Positions 30,901-40,155 of a stretch of 64,000 bases of DNA are shown here, in pieces. Source of the stretch: Meira nashicola (taxonomy: Eukaryota; Basidiomycota; Exobasidiomycetes; Exobasidiales; Brachybasidiaceae); contig BCJU01000002.1 of assembly GCA_001600355.1 (NCBI GenBank), positions 930,001 to 994,000 of the forward strand, given 5' to 3'. The position numbers and the translations under genes are program-made. Each line of letters starts with the position of its first letter. Positions within the stretch are counted from its first letter, which is position 1. The notes beneath the pieces are model-generated. The model was not told the origin of the DNA. It searched no databases and saw only the letters and a list, made by a program, of their open reading frames with translations.

Positions 30901-31874
30901 CGCATTGGGATGAAATGATGAAACGTGGATCGCAATGGGAAGCATCCAAGTTTTGCAATGAAAATTTCTTAGGCAGAATCACGCTTGGACAAATCCAACA
31001 AGTGAAGGAACATCTCTTTCAAAGTATTGAAAAAGCAGGCATTCTTGAAGCCGTATTAGGGAATAATGGTAATGAGCCCAACCGTGGGCCAAAACGAAGA
31101 CCGCCTTTCAGACGACGAGTTTTCTCAACAATGCCTGAATTAAACGCAAATTCTCATAGTACTACCCTCTTGGCAGCTTTGATTGCATTAGCAAGTGTAC
31201 CAAACTTTGCTGTTCGAACGAAAGAGCGTGTTTATCGAACAAGTCAAGATAAATCTACACAAATTCATCCTTCTAGTGTTCAACATGTTAAACATACAAA
31301 GCAAGAAGAAGATTATCGAGGTGAACGTGTCTTGTTTGCATTTAACGAAAAGATTAAAAATGTTTCCCAAGCTGGTGGCGGACCTGGAGGGCCAACGATG
31401 TTGAGAAATGTAACAAGATTAGACCCGTTAACGTATATGCTCTTTGGTACCAAAACCATGAGACCGACTGTTGATGGTGGAGTTTTATGCGACGGTTGGT
31501 TACCAATTCAAGGAAATTTTGATGCTTTAGATGATGTGGATCGTTTGAAAGCAATTTTTGATGTTTGTATGTTACGCGTATTTGAGGCCATTCAACCTGA
31601 AGGAGGAGCAGAAGGTAATTCACCCAAAAGATTACAAGCCCGTGAGGTACAAGAATTCGAAAGATTAACAATGAATATCGTTCGAATTTTAGATGGCTTT
31701 TCAAAAGAACGTATAGAAACTGAAAGTAGAGGTTCTACAAGACCTGCAACACCTTTGGCTCAAGCAAATGGGGGAGGAGGAAGTGGTGGTGGTGGTAGCG
31801 GTAGTGGACGTAGTACACCATTCCATCAACAACAAAAACAAAACGATTACGGCGGTGTAGGATTACGATTTTAG
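27924..31874 (+). CDS. DExH-box RNA helicase with two dsRNA-binding domains (DHX9/RNA helicase A-like)
   Basis: ATP-dependent RNA or RNA/DNA helicase, 1316 residues, intronless. The N-terminus is Gly/Arg/Ser-rich. dsRBD1 is at about 95-175 (NPLQTYVNARTGKAPTYET...EAEKLAALHAIL) and a second, more divergent dsRBD-like segment at about 215-300. The helicase core has motif I GSGKT at 444-448, TQPRRIAAISVAERVA, motif II DEVH at 551-554, SATID, STNIAETSVTIPD and motif VI QRAGRAGR from 824. HA2 and OB-fold regions follow. The C-terminus is Gly/Ser-rich, with a GGGGSGGGGSGSGRS run like the glycine tail of animal RNA helicase A. The dsRBD1-dsRBD2-DEAH-HA2-OB-Gly order is that of DHX9/MLE; fungal YLR419w/DHX57- or DHX36-type proteins are the alternative. 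Confidence 0.88.
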   Translation: MSDQNGSWRKGGGTNGGGQGSGKGSGSRGKSSRGRAVNGKGRSTQSQGVNSIPKQTIASSSSKVLPNLPPPMHTHTFFRDEYHDVFTGGKIKQEKLVNAKNPLQTYVNARTGKAPTYETQEGFVGGGRESSIRVTVMADEMHNIIGYGDAKSQKEAEKLAALHAILQLVRSDLYFQKVNAATKAAVKEANKKEATINGQSNGGPAGQLQDGTKYTVENARQFIDFYCTQFHFGRPEITLQRAKKGSADGKKMIQKDWKASMIVGETVLAEVIASTKKSAMTKVYLDAVSFVVSHDLSIWNTFTAQQQKPSASNLTMGNVPHVIFNMSEELDDEVRNTYEFTRESLLFANRPRPAGFLQAGEAADPTPKSKQRSRDERNKVVKVSEKALEEKSAKLLRDLEDYQVNEKMSKMRSQRNSLPVYQKATDVLVKIELNQITIVMAATGSGKTTQIPQILFDDYIMQNQGANCNIICTQPRRIAAISVAERVAKERGESIGSTVGYQVRFENKAPQPNGSVTFCTTGVFLRRLQSALGDEESSNTFLDSLTHIILDEVHERDLETDLLLVVLKRLLAERKRMNKKEIKLVLMSATIDPKMFCEYFADSLTGIPAPVVEVSGRSFPVERHYLEETYHELDSLRLPPRAGGWVWAEKNVREYLDRELSPNAGMDTALLKNENGENKDFVDDLEIPYPLVALMIADVLARSDDGHVLCFLPGWDEIKNVHAILEDTNGHPLMEIDFNNRDRYEIHILHSSIPVADQQAIFEPVRKEGIRRIILSTNIAETSVTIPDVVYVIDTGRVKESRYDPERHLSSLVSAWVGTSNINQRAGRAGRHRPGEAYAIFSKARYDRLNVSSTVEMKRVDLSNVVMHIKALDIPGMDVEDVLNAAIEPPASERVTAAMDKLVLVGALDANRDLTSLGRVLLQLPVDAPIGKMCLYGAFFRCLDPALTLAAVLTNRDPWMAPLPLKDEAGAIKNSWSLAHFRSDPLVTLRAYTHWDEMMKRGSQWEASKFCNENFLGRITLGQIQQVKEHLFQSIEKAGILEAVLGNNGNEPNRGPKRRPPFRRRVFSTMPELNANSHSTTLLAALIALASVPNFAVRTKERVYRTSQDKSTQIHPSSVQHVKHTKQEEDYRGERVLFAFNEKIKNVSQAGGGPGGPTMLRNVTRLDPLTYMLFGTKTMRPTVDGGVLCDGWLPIQGNFDALDDVDRLKAIFDVCMLRVFEAIQPEGGAEGNSPKRLQAREVQEFERLTMNIVRILDGFSKERIETESRGSTRPATPLAQANGGGGSGGGGSGSGRSTPFHQQQKQNDYGGVGLRF

Positions 31875-32920
31875 GGCGATTCATGTAAAGTAATGATACC
31901 TAATTCTACGTATTTAAATAAATGTATACCCTTCTTTTGTATTGCTTTTGTGTGAGGTCATTGACTGGGAAAGCTTCATAGCGTTCGAGGTTATATTCCA
32001 AGATAGGAATTTTAGAAAAACGGAATGCGAAATAAATTAGGATAAAGCAAAATAATATGACTTGCAATTGTATCAGACATTTTCTGCTGTTATAAAGTGG
32101 GAAGATGAACAAATTGGCGTAATAAATACTCTCAGGAGCATGAATTACCTGTTCTCTCGGCTAAAGCAAAGAATAGGGTTGAGCAATTATTAATGAGAGT
32201 CAGATTGAATGTGAAATTGATATTGATCAGAATTCGAATCTGCAGCAAACAAAAAGGATCTTAGTTTTATCCTATATTGAACAATATCTTACGACTCTCG
32301 AATTTTTCAATCATTATTAAAAGTTTTTCATTTGATGCCGTGATGATTGAGATTGATATTAATGGCTGTGCAAGCTGCTGCTACTGCTGAGCTTTAATAT
32401 GCGAGCGCTGCGCTGCGCGTCTTATTTTTTTCCAAATGAAAAAAGAAAACTAATGGAAAACGGAGAAAGTATAGGAGCCATTTCCCGAAAAAAATAAAAA
32501 TAAAAATGCAATACAAGCACTATATCAGTATGACGTACGTTTTTTGTTATCGCATCATGCTGAATCAAAAATCAACTTTCTCACGCGCAGCGCGCCAGCT
32601 GCGCTGCGCACGAATGTATGTAGTCAATGTACGCACACACACACGCACGCAAGAAAGTAAGGCCAGACAAAAAGTGGAAGTGTACAATGTACCTTTTTTG
32701 TAACTTTTCACCCTCCCTACATCTTTCTTCTACTGTCATCATCATATCTGATCATCAATTGAAAGGAAAGTTTATCTTTTCATTCTAATAACTTCATCTT
32801 TAAAGTTTTGATCAGTAGCAATAACGGTCAACGGAATACGGAAAGGAGTCATTTAATTGTTGTTAACAATACATTTTATTACAAGGCCCGGGCGTATTTG
32901 CAAATTTTTATATTAAAACA
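31875..32920. promoter_or_regulatory. Helicase 3' flank and ORM promoter
   Basis: 1.05 kb between two co-oriented genes. The first part is 3'UTR-like. The second part has four copies of GCGC-A/T-GCGC: 32405-32413, 32410-32418, 32585-32593 and 32601-32609, the last two forming a GC-rich inverted pair around CCAGCTG. A (CA)n/(CG) tract is at about 32630-32650 and a CT-rich block lies at about 32706-32760. The small open frames here are not supported as genes. Confidence 0.55.
31917..31922 (+). terminator. Poly(A) signal of the helicase gene
   Basis: AATAAA 43 nt after the stop codon in AT-rich DNA. Confidence 0.5.
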
Positions 32921-33832
32921 ATGGCCGCCACAATGGACGGATTCGGCGGGGCTTCTTCGTCATTTCTTGGTTCAGCAAATACATCTTATCCCGCACGTGC
33001 ACGGTCACCGCCATTCTTCAATGATTCAAACTATCAACCGAGCAGTAATATTGGTTCTTCAATTGGCCGTTCATCAACCCCAGGATCTCAAATTCGTTCA
33101 AATTCAGGTTCTACTTCAGCTCCAACTGGTAATTCCGCAATGAATAGTGCATCTTTAATTGCAACTGCAAATGGACAGATGATGTCAAATGCGGCAATCG
33201 CTTCTGCTTCTGCTATCTCTGATTCGAAAAAGAGAAATTTAGAGGGAAAAGGTCATCGTAAACGTAGTTCTTCATTAGTAATGGTAGAAAAGATCGAACA
33301 AAGTCACGAAGAACTTCTAGATCAAAGTGCAGGATATAATTATAATGCCGATTGGGTGAATTACAAGGGTGCTTGGGTAATTCACGTCGTTTTGATCGTA
33401 GCCGGTAAGATTTTACTTGATGCAGTACCAAGTATGGGTCAAGATACGAGTTGGACAATTGTCAATTTGAGTTATATGGCTTTGTCATATTTGATGTTCC
33501 ATTACGTTACCGGAGTACCATTCGAAAGCAATGCAGGTGTTTACGACGAATTGACGCTATGGGAACAAATTGATGAAGGAGCACAATATACTCCAGCAAA
33601 GAAATGGCTAACGAGTGTTCCTATCGGATTATTCTTAATCTCAACGCATTATACTCGATACAATCCTTGGTTATTCAGCTTGAACTTTTGTTCGCTACTC
33701 TTTGTTCTCTTTCCTAAATTGCCAATCCTACACAGACTCAGATTCAAGATTATGATGCCTTTCACTCCTGCTCACTCAATGCCACCTACACCTGTCCCTT
33801 CAAGACCTTCTTCTGCGGCAGGATTCCGTTGA
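32921..33832 (+). CDS. ORM1: ORM family regulator of sphingolipid synthesis
   Basis: ER membrane protein that binds and inhibits serine palmitoyltransferase. 303 residues. The conserved ORMDL core runs from about 140 to 290: YNADWVNYKGAWVIHVVLIV, then hydrophobic helices, YDELTLWEQIDEGAQYTPAKKWL, FLISTHYTRYNPWLFSLNF, and FPKLPILHRLR. The first ~110 residues are Ser/Asn-rich and longer than in yeast. Directly before the core is RKRSSSLV with S116-S118, equivalent in position to the serine triplet of yeast Orm1/Orm2 phosphorylated by Ypk1 to release inhibition; the RxRxxS pattern is present. Yeast has two ORM genes; whether this fungus has more than one is not visible here. Confidence 0.95.
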   Translation: MAATMDGFGGASSSFLGSANTSYPARARSPPFFNDSNYQPSSNIGSSIGRSSTPGSQIRSNSGSTSAPTGNSAMNSASLIATANGQMMSNAAIASASAISDSKKRNLEGKGHRKRSSSLVMVEKIEQSHEELLDQSAGYNYNADWVNYKGAWVIHVVLIVAGKILLDAVPSMGQDTSWTIVNLSYMALSYLMFHYVTGVPFESNAGVYDELTLWEQIDEGAQYTPAKKWLTSVPIGLFLISTHYTRYNPWLFSLNFCSLLFVLFPKLPILHRLRFKIMMPFTPAHSMPPTPVPSRPSSAAGFR

Positions 33833-34246
33833 AAGACAACAAATTATAATTCTATTCTGAATACATACAGCACAAATCACTTCACGTCTACGTCAATTCA
33901 AGCATGAATACCCAAATTCAATTTCGATCTTGTCCGTAAGCAACCTTTAATCCGGTCTCGTAATGAAAGAAAGAATAAGGACGAAAGCTATTCAGCCTTT
34001 AGTAATATTATCTATTGGCCCCTTTTACTAAATAGTAGCATTCCGTTTCCATACTTTCTCTTTTTCCCTTCTCAACTTTTGTATATCTTACGTAATAGGT
34101 TTTACCTACGTCACAATCCTCAGTGTTTATAATTCATTATTACAAAAATCTAAATAATCGTCTTCTTAGAGTCAGATAAAGTGATGTGTGTAGTTATTGT
34201 TATTAAAGTTTGATTTTTGTACATGTATGAGTGTATTAATAAGAGA
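33833..34246. other. Convergent 3' spacer
   Basis: 414 bp between stop codons of the ORM gene and TSR1; AT-rich, no gene or RNA recognised. Confidence 0.6.
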
Positions 34247-37003
34247 TTAAGCCATTGTTGTATCTTGTGGATCGTTATCTTCCTCTTCAATTGTAGCTAA
34301 AGGCATCTCCATACGAGATTGAGTGTATCCTTCAGAGAATTTAGGAAAAGTTCGTTTGTATAACGTCATTCCAACGGTATCCACTTGGGACAATGGTACT
34401 TTTCCATCAAAGTGTGCTTTAAAGTAACCATGAGTACCAAGACTTTCAGTAATATGTCCAACTCTGCCCATCTTTGTACGCAATTCTAATGGTGCAAAAT
34501 AACGAACATCTTCTGGATTGAAAAACATGAATCGAATAGTTGATGTCTTTTTATGAATTTTGTAAGGATGACCGGTCAAAACGATACGTTTAGCAACGAT
34601 TCGGGTTGGATCAGCATCTAATAGACTACCTGTTCCAACAAGGTGAGGCATTTGAGTTGCTCCAACGCCACGTTGATCGTATCCTGATTCTCCGTCTAAA
34701 ATACGTTCTCGTAGAAGCACTGCAGGTACATTTGCACCTCCAAACGTGATTGGACCTACGACTGTACCAACGCCAATATATCCTTGACTGCCAACACCGT
34801 GCAAATACCTTTCCATTTTGTGTACGTTATTCGTTCCACGACGACCATCATTTCCAGGATCATGTTGTGAAAAGATAGGACAAACACGTAATCTTCTTGG
34901 TCCAAGACAAAGAATTAATGTATCCTTTGATTTTACTATAGCTTCGTATTCCGTATTGCGGGCTACTGTGAAATTCAAAACACTCTTTTTGTGTTCATGT
35001 CGTAATAATCCAAACACTACAAATGGTTCAAGTTTGATTGTATCTTTGTCAGCTTGTTCATCAACGAATGCTCTTGCTCTGATTGCTGCTTGACGAGGTA
35101 CATTGACCAAATGAAGTTGTACACGAATTCCAGGAGCTACACCTTCTTCCATCGCACTTGCTTCAACACGTCTTCTTGTCTTTTTGTAATCATCAAATTG
35201 GAAGATACGTGCATAATCTCTAGGAAGATCTTCGTATGCGTCCCAATTACTTGTTCGTAATGATCGCAATCCACGATATCTTTGGAAGCGAGTACGAGCG
35301 GGTATCTCAAGGGGCGTATCGACTTCATCGGGAAATTCACGTTGCATATGTTCTTCTTTGTTGCGTAATCTTTCTTCTGCCATTCTTTCTTTATATGCTG
35401 CAAGTTCTTGTGCTTCAAATTCTTCATCATATTCATCATCTTCGTCATCCCCACGTCTGTTAGTCATCATTTCATTTCTTTCATCGAATTCATCTTCTGG
35501 CAAACCATCAGAAACTTCTTCATCTTCTCCGCTTTCATCCATTTCACTATCCCCTTCTTCTGCATCATCATCATCTTCTTCCATGATCCAATTAGCACCA
35601 TACTTTTTCTTCGCACCGCCTTCTTTAATAATACGTGCTGGTGTTGTACCTGGAACAGCAGGTGGTAGCTGAGCATCACCATTTGCAACTTCATTAGCCT
35701 CGCCATTTGCCAATTCTTCTTGTGTGGGCCACGTTTGCTCGTTATCCATATCATCAACTTCATTTTCGCTGATCAATTCATCAGCGATTTCTGTATCACG
35801 TTCTTCTAATAATTCAGGCTCTGCAGTTACTGTATCCATTTCTACTTCTGGTGCTAAACCATTCTTATTCTTTCGTTTTTTGTCTTGTTCGTCTATACGC
35901 TTTGCAGCTGTAATTCGTTCTACTGCGAAATCTCCAAAATCAGGAATATGGATTAACCTGTTTGCTGACATTGATGCTCCTCGAACCCAACCGGTCAATT
36001 TAAGTGTTCCAATTTCTTCTTCTGCGTTTGATGTTGTCCATTCTGCCTCTTCAGAAACAAGCCATGATCGGAAATCTCTCCAAGCTACTCTTTTGGGTGT
36101 ACTAGTAGCCATACTACGTAATAAAGCTCCTCTTTCATTTCGATCTTCGAAGACGTATAACTTTTCAACTTCCGGTGCAAAATATTTAGTGAAGCTCAAA
36201 AGAGACTTTCGAATCTCATTTGCACCTTTTGCCGTAATCTTTTTGCTGGAAGTAGCACCATTCTCATCTTTTTGTTGTAGAGATGGACAACCTGCCATCA
36301 CAGTTGGCAAACCTTGAGCTTGAAGGGTTCTCATTGCTAATTCTCCCCATGATCCAGGTTCGATGGAAGTTGAAGGGGAGAGAACCAATAAAATAAAATC
36401 AGCTGCTTTACAAGCATCTAAAAGTGAATAAAGGGCTCCATAAGGTAAAGGATGCAAGTGCAATGTAGCACGATGACGAGTGAGATTCATTTCGACAAAC
36501 GTTTGTCCTTTAGAGCGCATTTCTTGTGTGCTACGTCCTACAACAGGTTTCACACCTCCTTCTTCACCTTCTTTCTCTAATGCTTCAATAGCAGACCAAC
36601 TGTCTACATCTTGTGTAAGTGAACAAACGACTACGATTCTAGGTGCGCCACCTGTACTACTTCCAGCCAATCCATTTGCAAGACCTGAACTTAATCCAGT
36701 TTGATTAGATCCTACATGTCCATTATTACGAAAGATTCTATTTGCATCAACAATTGCTTGTCTTTTTTGTAATTGAACTTGTTTTGCATGATTTCTTCTT
36801 GCTTGTCCACTTCCTGCAGCATTATGAAGTGATAAAGGTGAACTTTTATGTGATGAGATACGTGAATTTACTGATTCTTGTCTTCCTTTTGCTGCTGTCT
36901 TTATCGATCCTTTTGATGCATGTCTAGATTTGAAAGATTTATTCTTTTGTTTTAATGTTGATCTGTGATGATGTGCTTGTGCACCATCTCCATCGCCTGC
37001 CAT
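34247..37003 (-). CDS. TSR1: TSR1 40S ribosome assembly factor
   Basis: GTPase-like, catalytically inactive assembly factor of the late 40S pre-ribosome. 918 residues, intronless, start ATG at 37003. The N-terminal STLKQKNKSFKSRHASKGSIK (15-35) is diagnostic for Tsr1. A GTPase-like region (RIVVVCSLTQDVDSWSAIEAL, about 123-143) lacks a canonical P-loop, as expected. An AARP2CN-type domain follows (GWVRGASMSANRLIHIPDFG), then strongly acidic segments at about 395-560. The C-terminal Bms1/Tsr1 domain includes YRGLRSLRTSNWDAYEDLP, ILCLGPRRLRVCPIFSQH and IRFMFFNPEDVRYFAPLELR. Yeast Tsr1 is 788 residues; the extra length is mostly acidic linker. Confidence 0.96.
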   Translation of the reverse strand: MAGDGDGAQAHHHRSTLKQKNKSFKSRHASKGSIKTAAKGRQESVNSRISSHKSSPLSLHNAAGSGQARRNHAKQVQLQKRQAIVDANRIFRNNGHVGSNQTGLSSGLANGLAGSSTGGAPRIVVVCSLTQDVDSWSAIEALEKEGEEGGVKPVVGRSTQEMRSKGQTFVEMNLTRHRATLHLHPLPYGALYSLLDACKAADFILLVLSPSTSIEPGSWGELAMRTLQAQGLPTVMAGCPSLQQKDENGATSSKKITAKGANEIRKSLLSFTKYFAPEVEKLYVFEDRNERGALLRSMATSTPKRVAWRDFRSWLVSEEAEWTTSNAEEEIGTLKLTGWVRGASMSANRLIHIPDFGDFAVERITAAKRIDEQDKKRKNKNGLAPEVEMDTVTAEPELLEERDTEIADELISENEVDDMDNEQTWPTQEELANGEANEVANGDAQLPPAVPGTTPARIIKEGGAKKKYGANWIMEEDDDDAEEGDSEMDESGEDEEVSDGLPEDEFDERNEMMTNRRGDDEDDEYDEEFEAQELAAYKERMAEERLRNKEEHMQREFPDEVDTPLEIPARTRFQRYRGLRSLRTSNWDAYEDLPRDYARIFQFDDYKKTRRRVEASAMEEGVAPGIRVQLHLVNVPRQAAIRARAFVDEQADKDTIKLEPFVVFGLLRHEHKKSVLNFTVARNTEYEAIVKSKDTLILCLGPRRLRVCPIFSQHDPGNDGRRGTNNVHKMERYLHGVGSQGYIGVGTVVGPITFGGANVPAVLLRERILDGESGYDQRGVGATQMPHLVGTGSLLDADPTRIVAKRIVLTGHPYKIHKKTSTIRFMFFNPEDVRYFAPLELRTKMGRVGHITESLGTHGYFKAHFDGKVPLSQVDTVGMTLYKRTFPKFSEGYTQSRMEMPLATIEEEDNDPQDTTMA

Positions 37004-37519
37004 GATGACGATTTTGTGTGGAAAATGATTGTCAAATTCAAGATTATCAACCAGCTCTTTTTGACTATTTTACATTTCTTCTCAATCTTAAATTCACAAA
37101 AAAGCCTTCATCCAAAAAAGATCCAAAAATCCAAAATTTTTATCTTGCACGTGCGCAGCGCGTGGAGGTTTAGTGTAACAGATTCCTTTGTCCGTCTTGG
37201 CGCTTTACCTGTGCATCTAATGACCCAAGGTGGAAGAAATAGGGTCTGCCGAGGTTGTCTACTATTCCTGGCGATCCTTCCTCGGGAAGATCTGATGACA
37301 CTTTGGAAAACATGATGATATGATATATATACCAAGACTACAACTTATGAAACTTCAATTCTCTACAAATTCTTCCAACATTCACGCAAAATGCAAATTC
37401 TTTTTCTTCATATATTCTTCTTATTCATATTTATGATAGTGTATTGTATCAATGTACTTCCAGTTTATCTGTTTACCGGGGAGCATAATCTAATAACCTT
37501 TTTTTATTCGGCAACTTTC
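37004..37519. promoter_or_regulatory. TSR1 promoter and ADK1 3' flank
   Basis: 516 bp. Within 30 bp, upstream of TSR1, lie an AAAATTTTT element (37133-37141), a CACGTG palindrome (37148-37153) and GCGCAGCGC (37153-37161). The remainder is AT-rich; the plus-strand open frame starting at 37391 has a hydrophobic low-complexity translation and lies in the adenylate kinase 3' region. Confidence 0.55.
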
Positions 37520-38651
<1,132 letters not shown>

Positions 38652-38910
38652 TTTGATTAATATGATTTGATGATGAAAGAAAAGTAAGAAGAATGTAAAC
38701 GTGTGCATGCATATCTTTCAACGCGCCCCGCAAGGAACTTCCGAGATTTACCCGCTACACATTGATTTTTCTTTTATTTCCTTCCTGCAGCTAAAATTTA
38801 AATCGAGTTGCTGCAAGTTGCAACACAAAAAAAATTAAAAATTAAAGCTGCAAAGCGTGCAAAATTGGCAATCAAAACCACCATTCTCAGTCATTCAAGT
38901 AAAGGCTGGA
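38652..38910. promoter_or_regulatory. ADK1/REX4 divergent promoter
   Basis: 259 bp containing AAAATTTAAA (38793-38802) and a long A-rich stretch (about 38825-38845) just upstream of the REX4 start. Confidence 0.5.
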
Positions 38911-40065
38911 ATGGCGTCGCCAGATACATCGGTGGCAAGTGCATCCTCCTCTATAGTGAGGGGAAAGGAGAAAGGAAAGGTTCAGATAAAAGCAGGAAGT
39001 AATTGGAAAAGACTTCATAAAAGTTTAACAAATGAACAACCCAACAGCAACAAGAAGAGAAGAACAGTTTCCGGCTCTTCAATTTCTTCTGGAAATGGAA
39101 GAATAAAAGATACTAGTAGTACTTTAAAAGCATCAGAATCAGATTCACGTACTTCATCACCAGCACCAACAAGTTTACCTTGGTTTGCTGAAGATTTAAG
39201 CCCCGAGGATTTAGCATTGGTACGAATGAATAGTGGACAAGCTTCAGGTTCTTCCTTAGGTAAGAGTAATGCCAACGATAACGAAGTATCGGAAGCTTTA
39301 ACAAAAGATGAACAAGAAGAAAAGAGAAGACGAATAATACTCGGAGGAGAAGGATTATCGCAAGGAAAGGCAGAACCGGGCACTTACGTAGCGATGGATT
39401 GTGAAATGGTTGGAGTAGGTCCAAATGGATCTGAATCCGTTTTGGCACGTTGTTCGATCGTGAATTGGCATGGTGCAGTTCTACTTGATACCTTTGTAAG
39501 GCCACAAGAAAAAGTGACTGATTATCGTACTTGGGTTTCGGGTGTGAGAGCAAAAGATTTACAAGGAGCTCCTCAATTTGCAGAAGTACAAGAGAAAGTC
39601 GCAAATTTGATTAAAGGTAGAATATTAGTTGGTCATGCTCTTCATAATGATTTAAACGCTTTATTACTCAGTCATCCCAAAAATATGACTAGAGATACAG
39701 CATCGTACGCCGGTAGTCGAAAGATTGCAAATACTAAATATCCTTCCTTACGAAAGTTGGTAGAGTTGCGACTCGGCCTCTCAATCCAGAAATCAGGATC
39801 AGCGCATAGTTCTGTCGAAGATGCTCGTGCAACAATGGCACTCTATAGAAGCTTTCATGCTGAATGGCAACAAACTTTGATCGGAACAGGTGCTACAAAT
39901 AGAAAGAGAAAAGTGTCTACGTCATCTACTACACAAATTATCGGAAAAGGCTGGAAGAAAGGAAAAGATGATGCACGATCTTCCGGTGATTCCAACCCGA
40001 CGACAGGGAAGAAATCGAACAAGAATGCGGCTCAAGACGATCCAGAATGGTGGAATAAACTTTAA
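38911..40065 (+). CDS. REX4: REX4-type 3'-5' RNA exonuclease
   Basis: DEDDh-family exonuclease implicated in pre-rRNA processing. 384 residues from the ATG at 38911; the open frame begins at a GTG at 38857. The nuclease domain spans about 150-320: motif I YVAMDCEMVGVG, RCSIVNWHGAVLLDTFVRP, WVSGVRAKDLQGAP, motif II GHALHNDLNALLLSHP, and the C-terminal motif HSSVEDARATMALYR with the catalytic His and Asp. The flanks are basic and Ser-rich, suiting a nucleolar protein. Convergent with KRI1 with 90 bp between stop codons. Confidence 0.93.
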   Translation: MASPDTSVASASSSIVRGKEKGKVQIKAGSNWKRLHKSLTNEQPNSNKKRRTVSGSSISSGNGRIKDTSSTLKASESDSRTSSPAPTSLPWFAEDLSPEDLALVRMNSGQASGSSLGKSNANDNEVSEALTKDEQEEKRRRIILGGEGLSQGKAEPGTYVAMDCEMVGVGPNGSESVLARCSIVNWHGAVLLDTFVRPQEKVTDYRTWVSGVRAKDLQGAPQFAEVQEKVANLIKGRILVGHALHNDLNALLLSHPKNMTRDTASYAGSRKIANTKYPSLRKLVELRLGLSIQKSGSAHSSVEDARATMALYRSFHAEWQQTLIGTGATNRKRKVSTSSTTQIIGKGWKKGKDDARSSGDSNPTTGKKSNKNAAQDDPEWWNKL

Positions 40066-40155
40066 ATAGAACCTTTCAACAATGTATACCTCACGAAACA
40101 CTCATATCAACACGATAATTGTATATTATATTACACATTGCTGATTAACAGATAT

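Noticed and set aside
35358..35672. Overlapping serine-rich and phenylalanine-rich frames opposite TSR1
   Set aside because: Shadows of the acidic segment of TSR1, which has clear family motifs.
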